Shown: piece after piece, positions 35,840-44,457 of the stretch
Layout of the letters: each line of letters opens with the position of its first letter
Numbering within the stretch: position 1 is the first letter of the stretch
Assembly: GCF_000020485.1 (NCBI RefSeq)
Contig: NC_011899.1
Coordinates: 2,140,501-2,204,500 of the forward strand
Origin: Halothermothrix orenii H 168
GTDB taxonomy: Bacteria; Bacillota; Halanaerobiia; Halanaerobiales; Halothermotrichaceae
Reading direction: 5' to 3'
Length of the DNA: 64,000 nucleotides
Translations under genes and position numbers: made by a program
The notes under the pieces: model-generated
The model's database searches: none
The model's input: the letters and a program-made list of their open reading frames with translations, nothing else
Told to the model about the DNA's origin: nothing

Positions 35840-37105
35840 TTAACTAAATAATTTAGCTATCGTTCCAATAATAATACCTACAACTCCAAAATCAGCATCT
35901 CCAAAAGTAATATTAGCAAATCCTAAATTTCCTAACACCGGAAGTAATAAAGCTGGCAAGAAAGTAATCATAATTCCATGAACAAATGCTCCTAAAACAG
36001 CTCCCTTTTTCCCACCAGTAGCATTACCAAATACTCCAGCAGTAGCCCCACAGAAAAAATGAGGTACTAGTCCTGGAATAATTAAAGCCAGTCCTAATGG
36101 CCCTAGCAAAAACATTCCTACAATTCCACCTAAAAAACTAGATAAGAAACCAATAGTTACAGCTGTAGGAGCAAAATTGAAAGTAACCGGGCAATCTAAT
36201 GCTGGTTTAGCATCTGGAACTACTTTTTCAACGATTCCTTCAAAAGCTGGGACAATTTCTCCCAAAATCATTCTTACACCTGACATGATAATACTAACTC
36301 CTGCAGCAAAAGTAATCCCTTGCATTACAGCAAACATAAATAAGCTCTGGTCTCCTGCATATTTACTAACAATTTCTGGACCAGCCTTTAGAACAATAAT
36401 TAAAAAGATAACTGTCATTGTTATAGCAGTCGACAATAATGACTGTTTTAAAAAGCCCAATGACTTTGGAACTTCAATATCTTCTGTAGAATCTTCTGGA
36501 TTCCCTACTAACTTGCCTATAAAACCAGAAACAACGTAAGCAGTAGTTCCAAAATGTCCTAAAGCAATATCATCACTGCCAGTTATTTCTTTCATAAACG
36601 AGTCAGCCAATGCCGGCATCAAAACCATTAGAAAACCTAATATTGCTGACCCTACAATTACTAATGGAGCTCCAGTTAAGCCTGCAGTTCCCAATACAGC
36701 TGCCAATAAAGCCGCCATAAAGAACGTATGATGTCCTGTCAAAAATATATACTTCAATGGAGTAAAACGAGCATAAGCCAGATTGGCTAGAAAGCCAAAT
36801 CCCATAATTAAAGCAGTTTCTTTTCCTAATGTTTTTTGTGCTACAGCTACTACAGCTTCATTAGTTGGAACTACCCCATGAATATTAAAGGCTTCTGTAA
36901 TGATTGGCCCTAAATTATTTAAACTTTGAACTAAAACCCCTGCCCCTGCCCCCAGGATAACAAAACCTATAATACTTTTAAAAGTCCCTGACATAATTTG
37001 AGAGAAGTTCTTTTTAGCAGCTACCAGACCAATAAATGTCATTACTCCAATTAAAACAGCTGGCTCACTTAATATATCATTAACTAAAAAATCTAAAAAT
37101 TGCAT
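35840..37105 (-). CDS. PTS ascorbate-type EIIC permease (SgaT/UlaA family)
   Basis: Membrane permease of 421 residues with about ten helices. The family features are clear: FLDFLVNDILSEPAVLIG at the start, GFLANLAYARFTPLKYIFLTGHH, and the pair PVTFNFAPTAVTIGFLSSF and PHFFCGATAGVFGN. Such permeases need an EIIB and EIIA. No EIIB gene of this type is adjacent, and only the regulator carries B- and A-like domains. The ATG stands directly behind the truncated antitoxin gene, whose last codons (GAG GAG GAA TAA) supply its ribosome-binding site. The EIIC is therefore probably transcribed from the HigBA promoter. Substrate unknown. Confidence 0.92.
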   Translation of the reverse strand: MQFLDFLVNDILSEPAVLIGVMTFIGLVAAKKNFSQIMSGTFKSIIGFVILGAGAGVLVQSLNNLGPIITEAFNIHGVVPTNEAVVAVAQKTLGKETALIMGFGFLANLAYARFTPLKYIFLTGHHTFFMAALLAAVLGTAGLTGAPLVIVGSAILGFLMVLMPALADSFMKEITGSDDIALGHFGTTAYVVSGFIGKLVGNPEDSTEDIEVPKSLGFLKQSLLSTAITMTVIFLIIVLKAGPEIVSKYAGDQSLFMFAVMQGITFAAGVSIIMSGVRMILGEIVPAFEGIVEKVVPDAKPALDCPVTFNFAPTAVTIGFLSSFLGGIVGMFLLGPLGLALIIPGLVPHFFCGATAGVFGNATGGKKGAVLGAFVHGIMITFLPALLLPVLGNLGFANITFGDADFGVVGIIIGTIAKLFS

Positions 37106-37106
37106 T

Positions 37107-37793
37107 TTATTCCTCCTCGTTTGTTTTTAAATGATGAGGAACCAAAACAAAGGCAACTCCACAATTAGCTAAAATACTTATCAAATCAGAATAAAAACTG
37201 GCAGGTTCTTTGTTAGTCATCCTACGAAACCTGGGAATATTCTCATTTAATTTTTCCTTCGAAAATGATTCTGTATCAATTTTATTAGCAAGGCTTATAC
37301 CCTTTTCTAACCAGGCAGCTAAAGCCAGTGATGAAGCCTTATCTGCTTGTGTAGTTCTAAAGGCTGCATTATAAGCTGGAGTTTCAAAAATCAAAGTAAG
37401 ATTAGATACTCGAAAAAAATTTCTTAAATTAGATATCTTCTCTTTCAATTTGCGTGTTTTAGGAACCCAGTTATAACCTGCCATTTCAGAATAAGGTATA
37501 CTTTGGGCAATCTTTTTTTCTTCATCACTCTGCTTTTCATCTATTCTAGCTAAAGTCTCTCTATAATTAGCTTCTAAATTAATCCAGAAACTGGCCGGAA
37601 GAGAAAAAATATTTTCCAGTTTAATAGCAGTTTCAGCAGTAATGGCTGCTTTTCCTTTAATAATTTCATTAATGTGCTTTTTTGAAAAACCAATTCTTTT
37701 AGAAAGTTCTGCCTGTGTCATATGATTTGTTTCTATCAATTCTAATAAGGTTTCACCTGGAGGTATTGCAATATCTGGATAATATTCAGTCAT
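37107..37793 (-). CDS. higA: HigA-type antitoxin with Xre domain, C-terminally truncated
   Basis: 228 residues. An Xre helix-turn-helix (MTQAELSKRIGFSKKHINEII, split here after 20 residues for length) lies at about residues 25-80, followed by a helical linker and the beginning of an ImmA/IrrE-like domain (CGVAFVLVPHHLKT). Family members continue here for about 130 residues with a zinc peptidase HExxH segment; this one ends TNEEE. Its last codons overlap the ribosome-binding site of the PTS EIIC gene, so the gene has been cut at a recombination joint. The start overlaps the higB stop by eight bases. DNA binding and toxin neutralisation may survive, since they rest in the N-terminal half. Confidence 0.85.
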   Translation of the reverse strand: MTEYYPDIAIPPGETLLELIETNHMTQAELSKRIGFSKKHINEIIKGKAAITAETAIKLENIFSLPASFWINLEANYRETLARIDEKQSDEEKKIAQSIPYSEMAGYNWVPKTRKLKEKISNLRNFFRVSNLTLIFETPAYNAAFRTTQADKASSLALAAWLEKGISLANKIDTESFSKEKLNENIPRFRRMTNKEPASFYSDLISILANCGVAFVLVPHHLKTNEEE

Positions 37794-38118
37794 GATAATC
37801 AGTCACCTCCCAAATTTCAATTTTATTAATTTCATGCAAAGGAATCTCCTCAATATCTCTATCTGAATCTATAATCGGTTTGAAGACTATTCTATATCCA
37901 CCTATAACATCTACCGCAAAAAAACCTTTATACTTACCAGATAATTTATGTCTCCTATATGGTGGTTTATGTGGAACTTGTGCAAGGTTTTCAAAGGCCT
38001 GCAATTCATTTAGCCTTCTAACTAAAATCCTTGCGGTTTTTACTCCAAATTTTTTTTGCGCTTTTTTATGTTTTGTATATAATTTTAATAGTTTTTTACT
38101 TTTAAACTCTAGAATCAT
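37786..38118 (-). CDS. higB: HigB-type toxin (RelE/ParE superfamily)
   Basis: About 110 residues, a ribosome-dependent mRNase type. KARILVRRLNELQAFENLAQV, PPYRRHKLSGKYKGFFAVDVIGGYRIVFKP and INKIEIWEVTDYH follow the HigB fold, with basic residues for RNA contact. The ATG at 38118 is chosen behind GGAGG; an in-frame ATG at 38145 lies upstream of that site. It precedes the antitoxin gene, the usual order for higBA. A 29-base palindrome lies 28 bases upstream of the ATG. Confidence 0.9.
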   Translation of the reverse strand: MILEFKSKKLLKLYTKHKKAQKKFGVKTARILVRRLNELQAFENLAQVPHKPPYRRHKLSGKYKGFFAVDVIGGYRIVFKPIIDSDRDIEEIPLHEINKIEIWEVTDYHD

Positions 38119-38145
38119 TATATTATAAAAACCTCCAGATGTCAA

Positions 38146-38174
38146 TTTTAATTAACCTATTAGGTTAATTAAAA
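38146..38174. promoter_or_regulatory. Palindromic operator of the higBA operon
   Basis: Two perfect 14-base arms (TTTTAATTAACCTA and its inverse) around a single central T. Its position just before higB fits autorepression by the Xre domain of HigA. Confidence 0.85.
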
Positions 38175-38234
38175 TATATAACACTCATCAGCTATTAAAA
38201 AAATTATCTGATTGTCCAGCATTTAATAATATAG

Positions 38235-39932
38235 TCACTCAAATAATTTCCTTTGTAAAGATTTCATTAATAACTCACTATTATTTCTATTTTTATTAAT
38301 TTGGTTTTCTAGTAAATTACATAAGGCCATTAATTTGTCTATTTTTTTGACAATTTGTTTCTGTTCATTTAACGGAGGTAAACCTATAACAAAATTTTCT
38401 ATAAAATCTTTTCTAATTCTTTGCTGTCCAGCTGTTCCAGTAAAAGTTGAAACCCCTTGATTAATAAAATTCTTTGCTTTTACAATGTAGAGGAAAAATT
38501 TCATATCTATTTCTTTTAAGTAGCTGGTAAGAACATGCAATTCAGTTGTCCCAGCTCCATAACCTGAATATAAATTTTTCATGATTGCTGATTTTCTATT
38601 TTCAAAGCAAGGAGTAATCTTAGCTACTACCAAATCATTTTCTTTAAAATGAGTATAACCTTTTTTTACTTCTTTCCATAACTTCTTTTTATGACTGTGT
38701 TTACTTAAATAACCATCTTCAATCAGCTTCATTGGAACAAATGACACTTCTAAATTATCATTTAATTTATTTCGTTGATTAATTATCATTATTTCTCCCA
38801 ACCTCACCCATTCCCAGCCTTTAGGTAATTCAAAGGGAATTTCAGCTTCTTTTATTGGTGGTAAGGGTTTGGTTTTTCTAATTTTCTTTTCTTTAATTAA
38901 TCTTTCTTTTTCTTTATTTATTTTTTCAATTAATACTGATGCTGGTTCATCATCCGGATCCTGAGGCACAAGCTTACCCTGAATAGCCAACTGGAGAATG
39001 ATATCTTTTAAATCATTTAAATTTTCAGGTGTTGTATATACTTCTTTAAGGTTTCTAATTATAAATGTTATATTCTTATCTAATTCTTCTTTACTCTTAC
39101 TCTTTTGAATTCTATTTGAAATACTCTTTGATACTAATTGTTTTGCGTTAGCCTTTTTTTCTAATGATACTTCAAGTTGGTCACAAAAGGTCATTAACTC
39201 ATCCAATTTGTTTACGATACGTTTCTGTTCATTAAGAGGTGGTAATGGGAAAATAAAATTTGCGACCTCTTTCCCAGATACTTCTTTAAAAGTAGTCCCT
39301 GAAGCATTATCATTTATTCTTTTGGCATCATACATCAAAAAATAATAAATATATTGATTCATATCCATAATATATGGAACACATGATTTAAATCCTTGAT
39401 TTGTTGCTAAATCATTTTGTGCAATTGCTACATACCCTATAGGAGCTCTACTTGAAAACAATACGCTTCCTTTGGGCAAAAGTTTTGCTGAACTATTTTG
39501 CAAACCCAATTTAGTAATATTTCTCCGTCCCCTAGAAATATACTTTGATTTAAGCCCGTTTAAATCTGCTGGGGTTAACCATGCAATATTACCATTTTCC
39601 CAATACGCATGTACTTTAGTTTTAGGAGTTCCACCTCCAACTATCCTTCCGATATTCCCTAACCTCACCCATTCCCAGCTTTCAGGTAATTCAAAAGGAA
39701 TTTCTTCTTCTTTGATTGGTGGTAAGGGTTTCTTTTTTCTAATTTTCTTTTCTTTAATTAATCTTTCTTTCTCTTTTTTTATTTTTTCAATCAATACTGA
39801 TGATGGTTCATCATCCGAGTTCTGAGGCACAAGCTTTCCTCTGACAGCTAAATTTAAAATTAAATTTCTTAATTCCTGAATCTTTTCCCTGGAATCAAAG
39901 ATTAACTGAAAATTATCTATAATTTTTTTCAT
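38235..39932 (-). CDS. hsdS: Type I restriction-modification specificity subunit
   Basis: DNA-recognition subunit of 565 residues with two target-recognition domains, each about 190 residues, ending PPLNEQKRIV/PPLNEQKQIV, and two coiled-coil conserved regions. Each half starts with the near-identical block LVPQ..DDEP.SVLIEKI, KEKERLIKEKKIRK and ELP..WEWVRLG. At DNA level these blocks are 176-base direct repeats (38800-38975, 39661-39836) of equal length. Such repeats allow exchange of recognition domains. It follows hsdM by eight bases. The recognised sequence cannot be read from the protein. Confidence 0.95.
   Translation of the reverse strand: MKKIIDNFQLIFDSREKIQELRNLILNLAVRGKLVPQNSDDEPSSVLIEKIKKEKERLIKEKKIRKKKPLPPIKEEEIPFELPESWEWVRLGNIGRIVGGGTPKTKVHAYWENGNIAWLTPADLNGLKSKYISRGRRNITKLGLQNSSAKLLPKGSVLFSSRAPIGYVAIAQNDLATNQGFKSCVPYIMDMNQYIYYFLMYDAKRINDNASGTTFKEVSGKEVANFIFPLPPLNEQKRIVNKLDELMTFCDQLEVSLEKKANAKQLVSKSISNRIQKSKSKEELDKNITFIIRNLKEVYTTPENLNDLKDIILQLAIQGKLVPQDPDDEPASVLIEKINKEKERLIKEKKIRKTKPLPPIKEAEIPFELPKGWEWVRLGEIMIINQRNKLNDNLEVSFVPMKLIEDGYLSKHSHKKKLWKEVKKGYTHFKENDLVVAKITPCFENRKSAIMKNLYSGYGAGTTELHVLTSYLKEIDMKFFLYIVKAKNFINQGVSTFTGTAGQQRIRKDFIENFVIGLPPLNEQKQIVKKIDKLMALCNLLENQINKNRNNSELLMKSLQRKLFE
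38800..38975 (-). repeat. hsdS internal direct repeat, copy for second half
   Basis: This 176-base block encodes the conserved region before the second recognition domain. It matches 39661-39836 closely and without insertions. Confidence 0.85.
39661..39836 (-). repeat. hsdS internal direct repeat, copy for first half
   Basis: Same block before the first recognition domain. Homologous recombination between the two copies could delete or swap a domain. Confidence 0.85.
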
Positions 39933-39940
39933 ATTACCAC

Positions 39941-41395
39941 CTACAATAACTTTCTTAGTTCAGCAATGATTTTTTCTTGAATTTCTTCTACCTCTTTAAC
40001 AGCTTCATTATATTTTTTTAAAATAACCTCGGGGTGATCTAAATCCTCTTCTTCTACATTGCGATTTTTAAAATCCAGATTATAATCACGCTCAATTATT
40101 TCTTCTTTTGATACCTTCCAGGCAAATTCATTCTCTTCCCTTTTATCCCACCACTCTTGCTCTGCTTTAAACTCTTCCATACGAATTGGTTTGGTTTTGG
40201 TATACTTTTTATAACCCTCAGGTAGTTGATGCTCATAATACCAGACTTCTTCTGTACCAGTCCCATTGTAATCAAAAAATAAAAGATTGGTATTAATATC
40301 TGTATAAGGCGCAAAAACACCATTAGGTAACCTTACAATAGTATGAAGGTTAAACTCGTTTAATAATTTTTTCTTTATAACTATTTTAGCATTATCATTA
40401 CCAAATAAAAACCCATCAGGTAAAACAATACCTACCCGGCCTCCTTTTTTAATCCGGTGAAGAATAAGGGTCATGAACAGATCAGCTGTTTCAGATGTTC
40501 TATACTCTGCAGGAAAATTCATTTTAATACCTTCTTCTTCAGTACCGCCAAAGGGAGGATTCATTGCAATAACATCATATTTTTTTTCTTCTGGATAATC
40601 TCTAACATTTGTTGCCAAGGAATTTTGATGAAGAATATCCGGGAAATCTATGTCATGGAGAATCATATTTGTACAGCATAGTAGATGAGGCATCGGTTTT
40701 TTTTCAATACCATGTAAAGAATTTTTAATAGTTTCACTTTCCTCAGTAGTTAAATTTTCTTTACTTGCTTTCATATGCTCTAAAGCTGATATTAAAAAAC
40801 CTCCTGTACCACAGGCAAAATCTGCTACCTTTTCACCAATCTGTGGATTAAGTCTATCAATAACAAAATCAGTAACTGCCCGGGGTGTATAATATTCCCC
40901 TGCATTTCCTGCCGATTGAAGATCTTTAAGTATTGTTTCATATATATCATTAAAAGCATGTCTTTCTTTATAGTCCCCAAAATCAATTTCATTGATCTTA
41001 TCAATTACTTGCCATAGTAAAACACCTGACTTCATGTAGTTATTTGAGTCTTCGAATACATCTCTTACCAATATTTTTCTCCTGTCAGTATGTTCATCAA
41101 CAGAGAGATTTTTTAGTTCCTTAAATAACTCTTCCACAAACTCTATAAGCTCATCTGAACTCATTCTATCAGCTTTGCGCACACCAGCCCAATTACCCCA
41201 TTGATATTTTTCAGGTACAAAAGGGCCTTTAAGATCATAGTCATCTTCAAAAGCCCATTCTTCCTGTTCTTTTGTATCAAAAATTTTTAAAAATAGCATC
41301 CAGGTGAGTTGACTAATTCTTTGAGCATCCCCATCAACACCAGAATCCATTCTCATTATATCTTGAACATTTTTTACAAAATTTGTTAAAGTCAT
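39941..41395 (-). CDS. hsdM: Type I restriction-modification DNA methyltransferase subunit
   Basis: Adenine-N6 methyltransferase of 484 residues. An N-terminal helical domain is followed by the SAM site DFACGTGGFLISAL and the catalytic NPPFGG motif (N-P-P-F), with GRVGIVLPDGFLFG downstream. It partners hsdS and hsdR in the same operon, separated from hsdR by a single base and from hsdS by eight bases. With hsdS alone it would methylate and protect host DNA. Confidence 0.97.
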   Translation of the reverse strand: MTLTNFVKNVQDIMRMDSGVDGDAQRISQLTWMLFLKIFDTKEQEEWAFEDDYDLKGPFVPEKYQWGNWAGVRKADRMSSDELIEFVEELFKELKNLSVDEHTDRRKILVRDVFEDSNNYMKSGVLLWQVIDKINEIDFGDYKERHAFNDIYETILKDLQSAGNAGEYYTPRAVTDFVIDRLNPQIGEKVADFACGTGGFLISALEHMKASKENLTTEESETIKNSLHGIEKKPMPHLLCCTNMILHDIDFPDILHQNSLATNVRDYPEEKKYDVIAMNPPFGGTEEEGIKMNFPAEYRTSETADLFMTLILHRIKKGGRVGIVLPDGFLFGNDNAKIVIKKKLLNEFNLHTIVRLPNGVFAPYTDINTNLLFFDYNGTGTEEVWYYEHQLPEGYKKYTKTKPIRMEEFKAEQEWWDKREENEFAWKVSKEEIIERDYNLDFKNRNVEEEDLDHPEVILKKYNEAVKEVEEIQEKIIAELRKLL

Positions 41396-41396
41396 T

Positions 41397-43709
41397 TCAA
41401 CTTACCTCTCCTTTATATATTTCTGCTTCTAATTCCTTAATCGCTTCTAAATATTTTTTCTTTCCGCCAAAGAGTTTAAATATTCTTCCTGGCATACCTA
41501 TTTGCTTAAATTCATCAAGTTTAAGGATTTTTATATCTTCTATTTCTGTAATGTTGCTGTTTTTATACTTATCAAGAAGAATCTCAAGGACTTTTCTTGC
41601 TTGCTCTCCATATTTAGTGAAATAATTTCGCTTTTTAACATTATTTATTCTTTCTGACTTTGTTAAAGGCTTGGCATCAAAAACTATATGACAAATTAAA
41701 TCAAAATCATCTATATCCTCTTTGCCTACCTCTTTTCTAAGTTCATCAAGTATAATTCCCTGTTCCAGTAACTCATCATATATAACCTGTTTTTTTTCTT
41801 CTTCAGTCCATCTCCTTATAAAATCGTCAAGTGTAGCATATTGTTTTCTAATATTTTTCTTTGTATAGTCTACATAGGATTCAGAAACAAGTTTACCATT
41901 AGCATCAAGATACTGAACCCTTTTATTAATTAAATTAACCTCGACATCATCCACATAGTATTTTACTCTTCCTTCTTCATCCCCACCTTCATCATTTCCA
42001 GGTATTCTATTACCACCATTAACATCATTTCCTGGGTAGTTATCACCATCTTCATCGTCAGGTATTGGATATCCATCAAAGTCAGGGTCAGCAAATAACC
42101 TTGTAGCTCCCCTAAAATCTAAAATAGTAAAATAATATTTACCATAATCAGGCCTTAAACGTGTCCCCCGCCCTATTATTTGTTTAAACTCAGACATAGA
42201 ATTGATCGTCATATCAAGAACAATAAGCTTACAGGTTTGAGCATCAACGCCAGTTGTCATTAATTTAGATGTAGTCGCAATAACTGGATAAGTCTCAGAA
42301 GGTTCAATAAAATTATCCAGCTGAATTTTAGCCTCTGGATTATCCCCGGTAATACGCATTACATATTTATAATTTTGCTTTACAAGATCTGCATTTTCAT
42401 TCACTAATGCCTGTCTCATATTCTCAGCATGTTCAATATCCTGGCAAAACACAATAGTTTTAGCAAATCTGTCTTGCAACTCCTCTTTTAAATACCTTGT
42501 AATTTCTTTTGCAACTAATTCATGTCTTTTTTCTAAAATTAATTCTCTATCAAAATCATTAACATAATACTCTCTATCTTCCATAACTCGCCCATACTTG
42601 TCAGTCTGACCTTTAATTGGTCTAAATCCCATTAAATCCTTATCTAGTCCCATTCTTACTACCTTATATGGTGCTAAAAAGCCATCCTCAATCCCCTGCT
42701 TCAACGAATATGTATAAATTGGTTCTCCAAAATAACCTTGAGTTGATACATCAGCATCCTCTTTTGGAGTAGCAGTTAATCCAAGATGTGTTGCCTGATC
42801 AAAATACTCTAAAACCACTCTCCAGGCACTATTTGCCCTGGCACTTCCTCGATGACACTCATCTATTACAACAAGATCAAAAAAATCAGGACTGTATTCC
42901 TCAAAGGTCTTTTGCCATTCTTCAGGACCCGTCATTGACTGATATAGGGCAAGATAAATCTCATGGGCATGAGAAACATTTCCTCTTTGAATCTTAATCA
43001 TCTTGTCACCAAAAGGACTAAAGTCACCCGTTATTGTCTGGTCAACTAAAATGTTACGGTCTGCAAGAAAGAGGATTCTTTTCTTTTTACCCGCTTTCCA
43101 CAATCTATGGATAATTTGAAAGGCTGTAAAGGTCTTACCGGTTCCAGTAGCCATAACAAGCAGAATACGTTTTTGCCCTTTGGCAATTGCCTCAACTGCC
43201 CTATTTATGGCCACCCTCTGGTAGTATCTAGGGGTTTTATAATTTATTTGATAAAAATAATCTTGTAAGTACAACTGCTCCTGTTCTCTGGTAAATTCTT
43301 TCTGCTTACTAAAACGACCCCACAATTCCTCTGGAGAAGGAAAATCTTCCAGAGCAATTTCTTTTTCTCTACCACTATTGCGGTCATGCTCAATGAAACC
43401 TTTGCCATTGCTAGAATAAACAAAGGGAATATCTAAAATTTCAGCATACTCCAACGCCTGTTGCATTCCTGCACCTATAGGAAGGGTGTCTTTTTTAGCT
43501 TCAATAATTGCAAGGGGTATATTACTTTTATATTGAAGAATATAGTCTGCTCTTTTGGGCTTAGCCCTATTAACAAGCTTACCACGAACAATCACCCGTC
43601 CATCAGTAAAGCTATACTCTCTAAGCACCTGTTTATTTATATCCCAGCCTGCATTCTGAATAGCAGGTGTAATATACCGCATACAAACTTCAGTTTCTGT
43701 AAGAGCCAC
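41397..43709 (-). CDS. hsdR: Type I restriction-modification endonuclease/translocase subunit
   Basis: About 770 residues. The N-terminal nuclease domain (YILQYKSNIPLAIIEAKKD, with the D...ExK catalytic pattern) is followed by the SF2 helicase motifs: Walker A MATGTGKTFTAF, DECHRGSAR (motif II), GLTATPKED (III) and QIIGRGTRLRPD (VI). A repetitive acidic, glycine-asparagine linker (PGNDVNGGNRIPGNDEGG) stands near residues 560-590, an unusual insert. GTG at 43709 is preferred as start, six bases after GGAGGTG; a GTG at 43718 falls inside that site. It is the first gene of the hsdRMS operon. Confidence 0.96.
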   Translation of the reverse strand: MALTETEVCMRYITPAIQNAGWDINKQVLREYSFTDGRVIVRGKLVNRAKPKRADYILQYKSNIPLAIIEAKKDTLPIGAGMQQALEYAEILDIPFVYSSNGKGFIEHDRNSGREKEIALEDFPSPEELWGRFSKQKEFTREQEQLYLQDYFYQINYKTPRYYQRVAINRAVEAIAKGQKRILLVMATGTGKTFTAFQIIHRLWKAGKKKRILFLADRNILVDQTITGDFSPFGDKMIKIQRGNVSHAHEIYLALYQSMTGPEEWQKTFEEYSPDFFDLVVIDECHRGSARANSAWRVVLEYFDQATHLGLTATPKEDADVSTQGYFGEPIYTYSLKQGIEDGFLAPYKVVRMGLDKDLMGFRPIKGQTDKYGRVMEDREYYVNDFDRELILEKRHELVAKEITRYLKEELQDRFAKTIVFCQDIEHAENMRQALVNENADLVKQNYKYVMRITGDNPEAKIQLDNFIEPSETYPVIATTSKLMTTGVDAQTCKLIVLDMTINSMSEFKQIIGRGTRLRPDYGKYYFTILDFRGATRLFADPDFDGYPIPDDEDGDNYPGNDVNGGNRIPGNDEGGDEEGRVKYYVDDVEVNLINKRVQYLDANGKLVSESYVDYTKKNIRKQYATLDDFIRRWTEEEKKQVIYDELLEQGIILDELRKEVGKEDIDDFDLICHIVFDAKPLTKSERINNVKKRNYFTKYGEQARKVLEILLDKYKNSNITEIEDIKILKLDEFKQIGMPGRIFKLFGGKKKYLEAIKELEAEIYKGEVS

Positions 43710-43900
43710 AATTTTCACCTCCCTATTTTAAATATAAATTTACACGTTTACATATTCATCTATCATTTATATTCTTGTATCCTTTAATTAATAATTTTCT
43801 CCAATAATTACATATTTCCTGCAACTTTTTATACTTTACAACAACACCATTACTTTCACTAAATAGATTTTTTAAAGCTTTATGAATATTTTTCTATTAA

Positions 43901-43930
43901 AAATAAACCTCCTCTAGGGAGGCCTTATTT
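43901..43930 (-). terminator. Terminator of the rlmH transcript
   Basis: Stem of AAATAA/TTATTT plus CCTCC/GGAGG around a small loop. On the minus strand TTTATTTTTAAT follows, 18 bases past the rlmH stop codon. Confidence 0.75.
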
Positions 43931-43947
43931 CATTAAATTTTTATGCA

Positions 43948-44427
43948 TTATTTATGATACGGTTCACCTTTAATTATTTTAAAAGCACGATATAACTGCT
44001 CCAGCAATATCAGCCTTATCATCTGGTGGGTAAAAGTCATATGGGAAAATGATAAAATATAATCTCCGGTATCCAGGACCTTCTGGCTTAACCCCAGGGC
44101 CCCTCCAATAATAAAAGTTATATTACTGTAACCTTGCAATTGCAGATTTTGAATAGATTTAGCCAGTCCCTCTGAAGTCATTGGCTTCCCTTTAACATCC
44201 AGTACGATAACATAGGAGTTTTTGGGGACATTCTTTAATAGCCTCTCCCCTTCTTTTTCTTTGACTTTTTCTATCTGGGCTCCACTGGCATTGGGAGGGA
44301 TTCTTTCATCATCTACCTCGATTACATTTACTTCGGTATAGGGCTTTAGTCTTTTTAAAAATTCTTTTATTCCAGCATTAATGTAGTCCTCCTTTATTTT
44401 TCCTACCGCCATAATATTAATCTTCAT
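43948..44427 (-). CDS. rlmH: 23S rRNA pseudouridine-1915 N3-methyltransferase
   Basis: SPOUT methyltransferase of 159 residues. MKINIMAVGKIKEDY at the start, ITFIIGGALGLSQKVL in the SAM knot, and the closing LLLEQLYRAFKIIKGEPYHK-type end are diagnostic. It modifies the intact 70S ribosome at helix 69. It is the last gene of a yycJ-htrA-rlmH string, the same order as near the Bacillus origin, but the walKR two-component genes that usually precede it are not here. GGGAGG precedes the ATG. Confidence 0.97.
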   Translation of the reverse strand: MKINIMAVGKIKEDYINAGIKEFLKRLKPYTEVNVIEVDDERIPPNASGAQIEKVKEKEGERLLKNVPKNSYVIVLDVKGKPMTSEGLAKSIQNLQLQGYSNITFIIGGALGLSQKVLDTGDYILSFSHMTFTHQMIRLILLEQLYRAFKIIKGEPYHK

Positions 44428-44457
44428 AGCCCTGTCCTCCCTTTATAAATAATTTTT

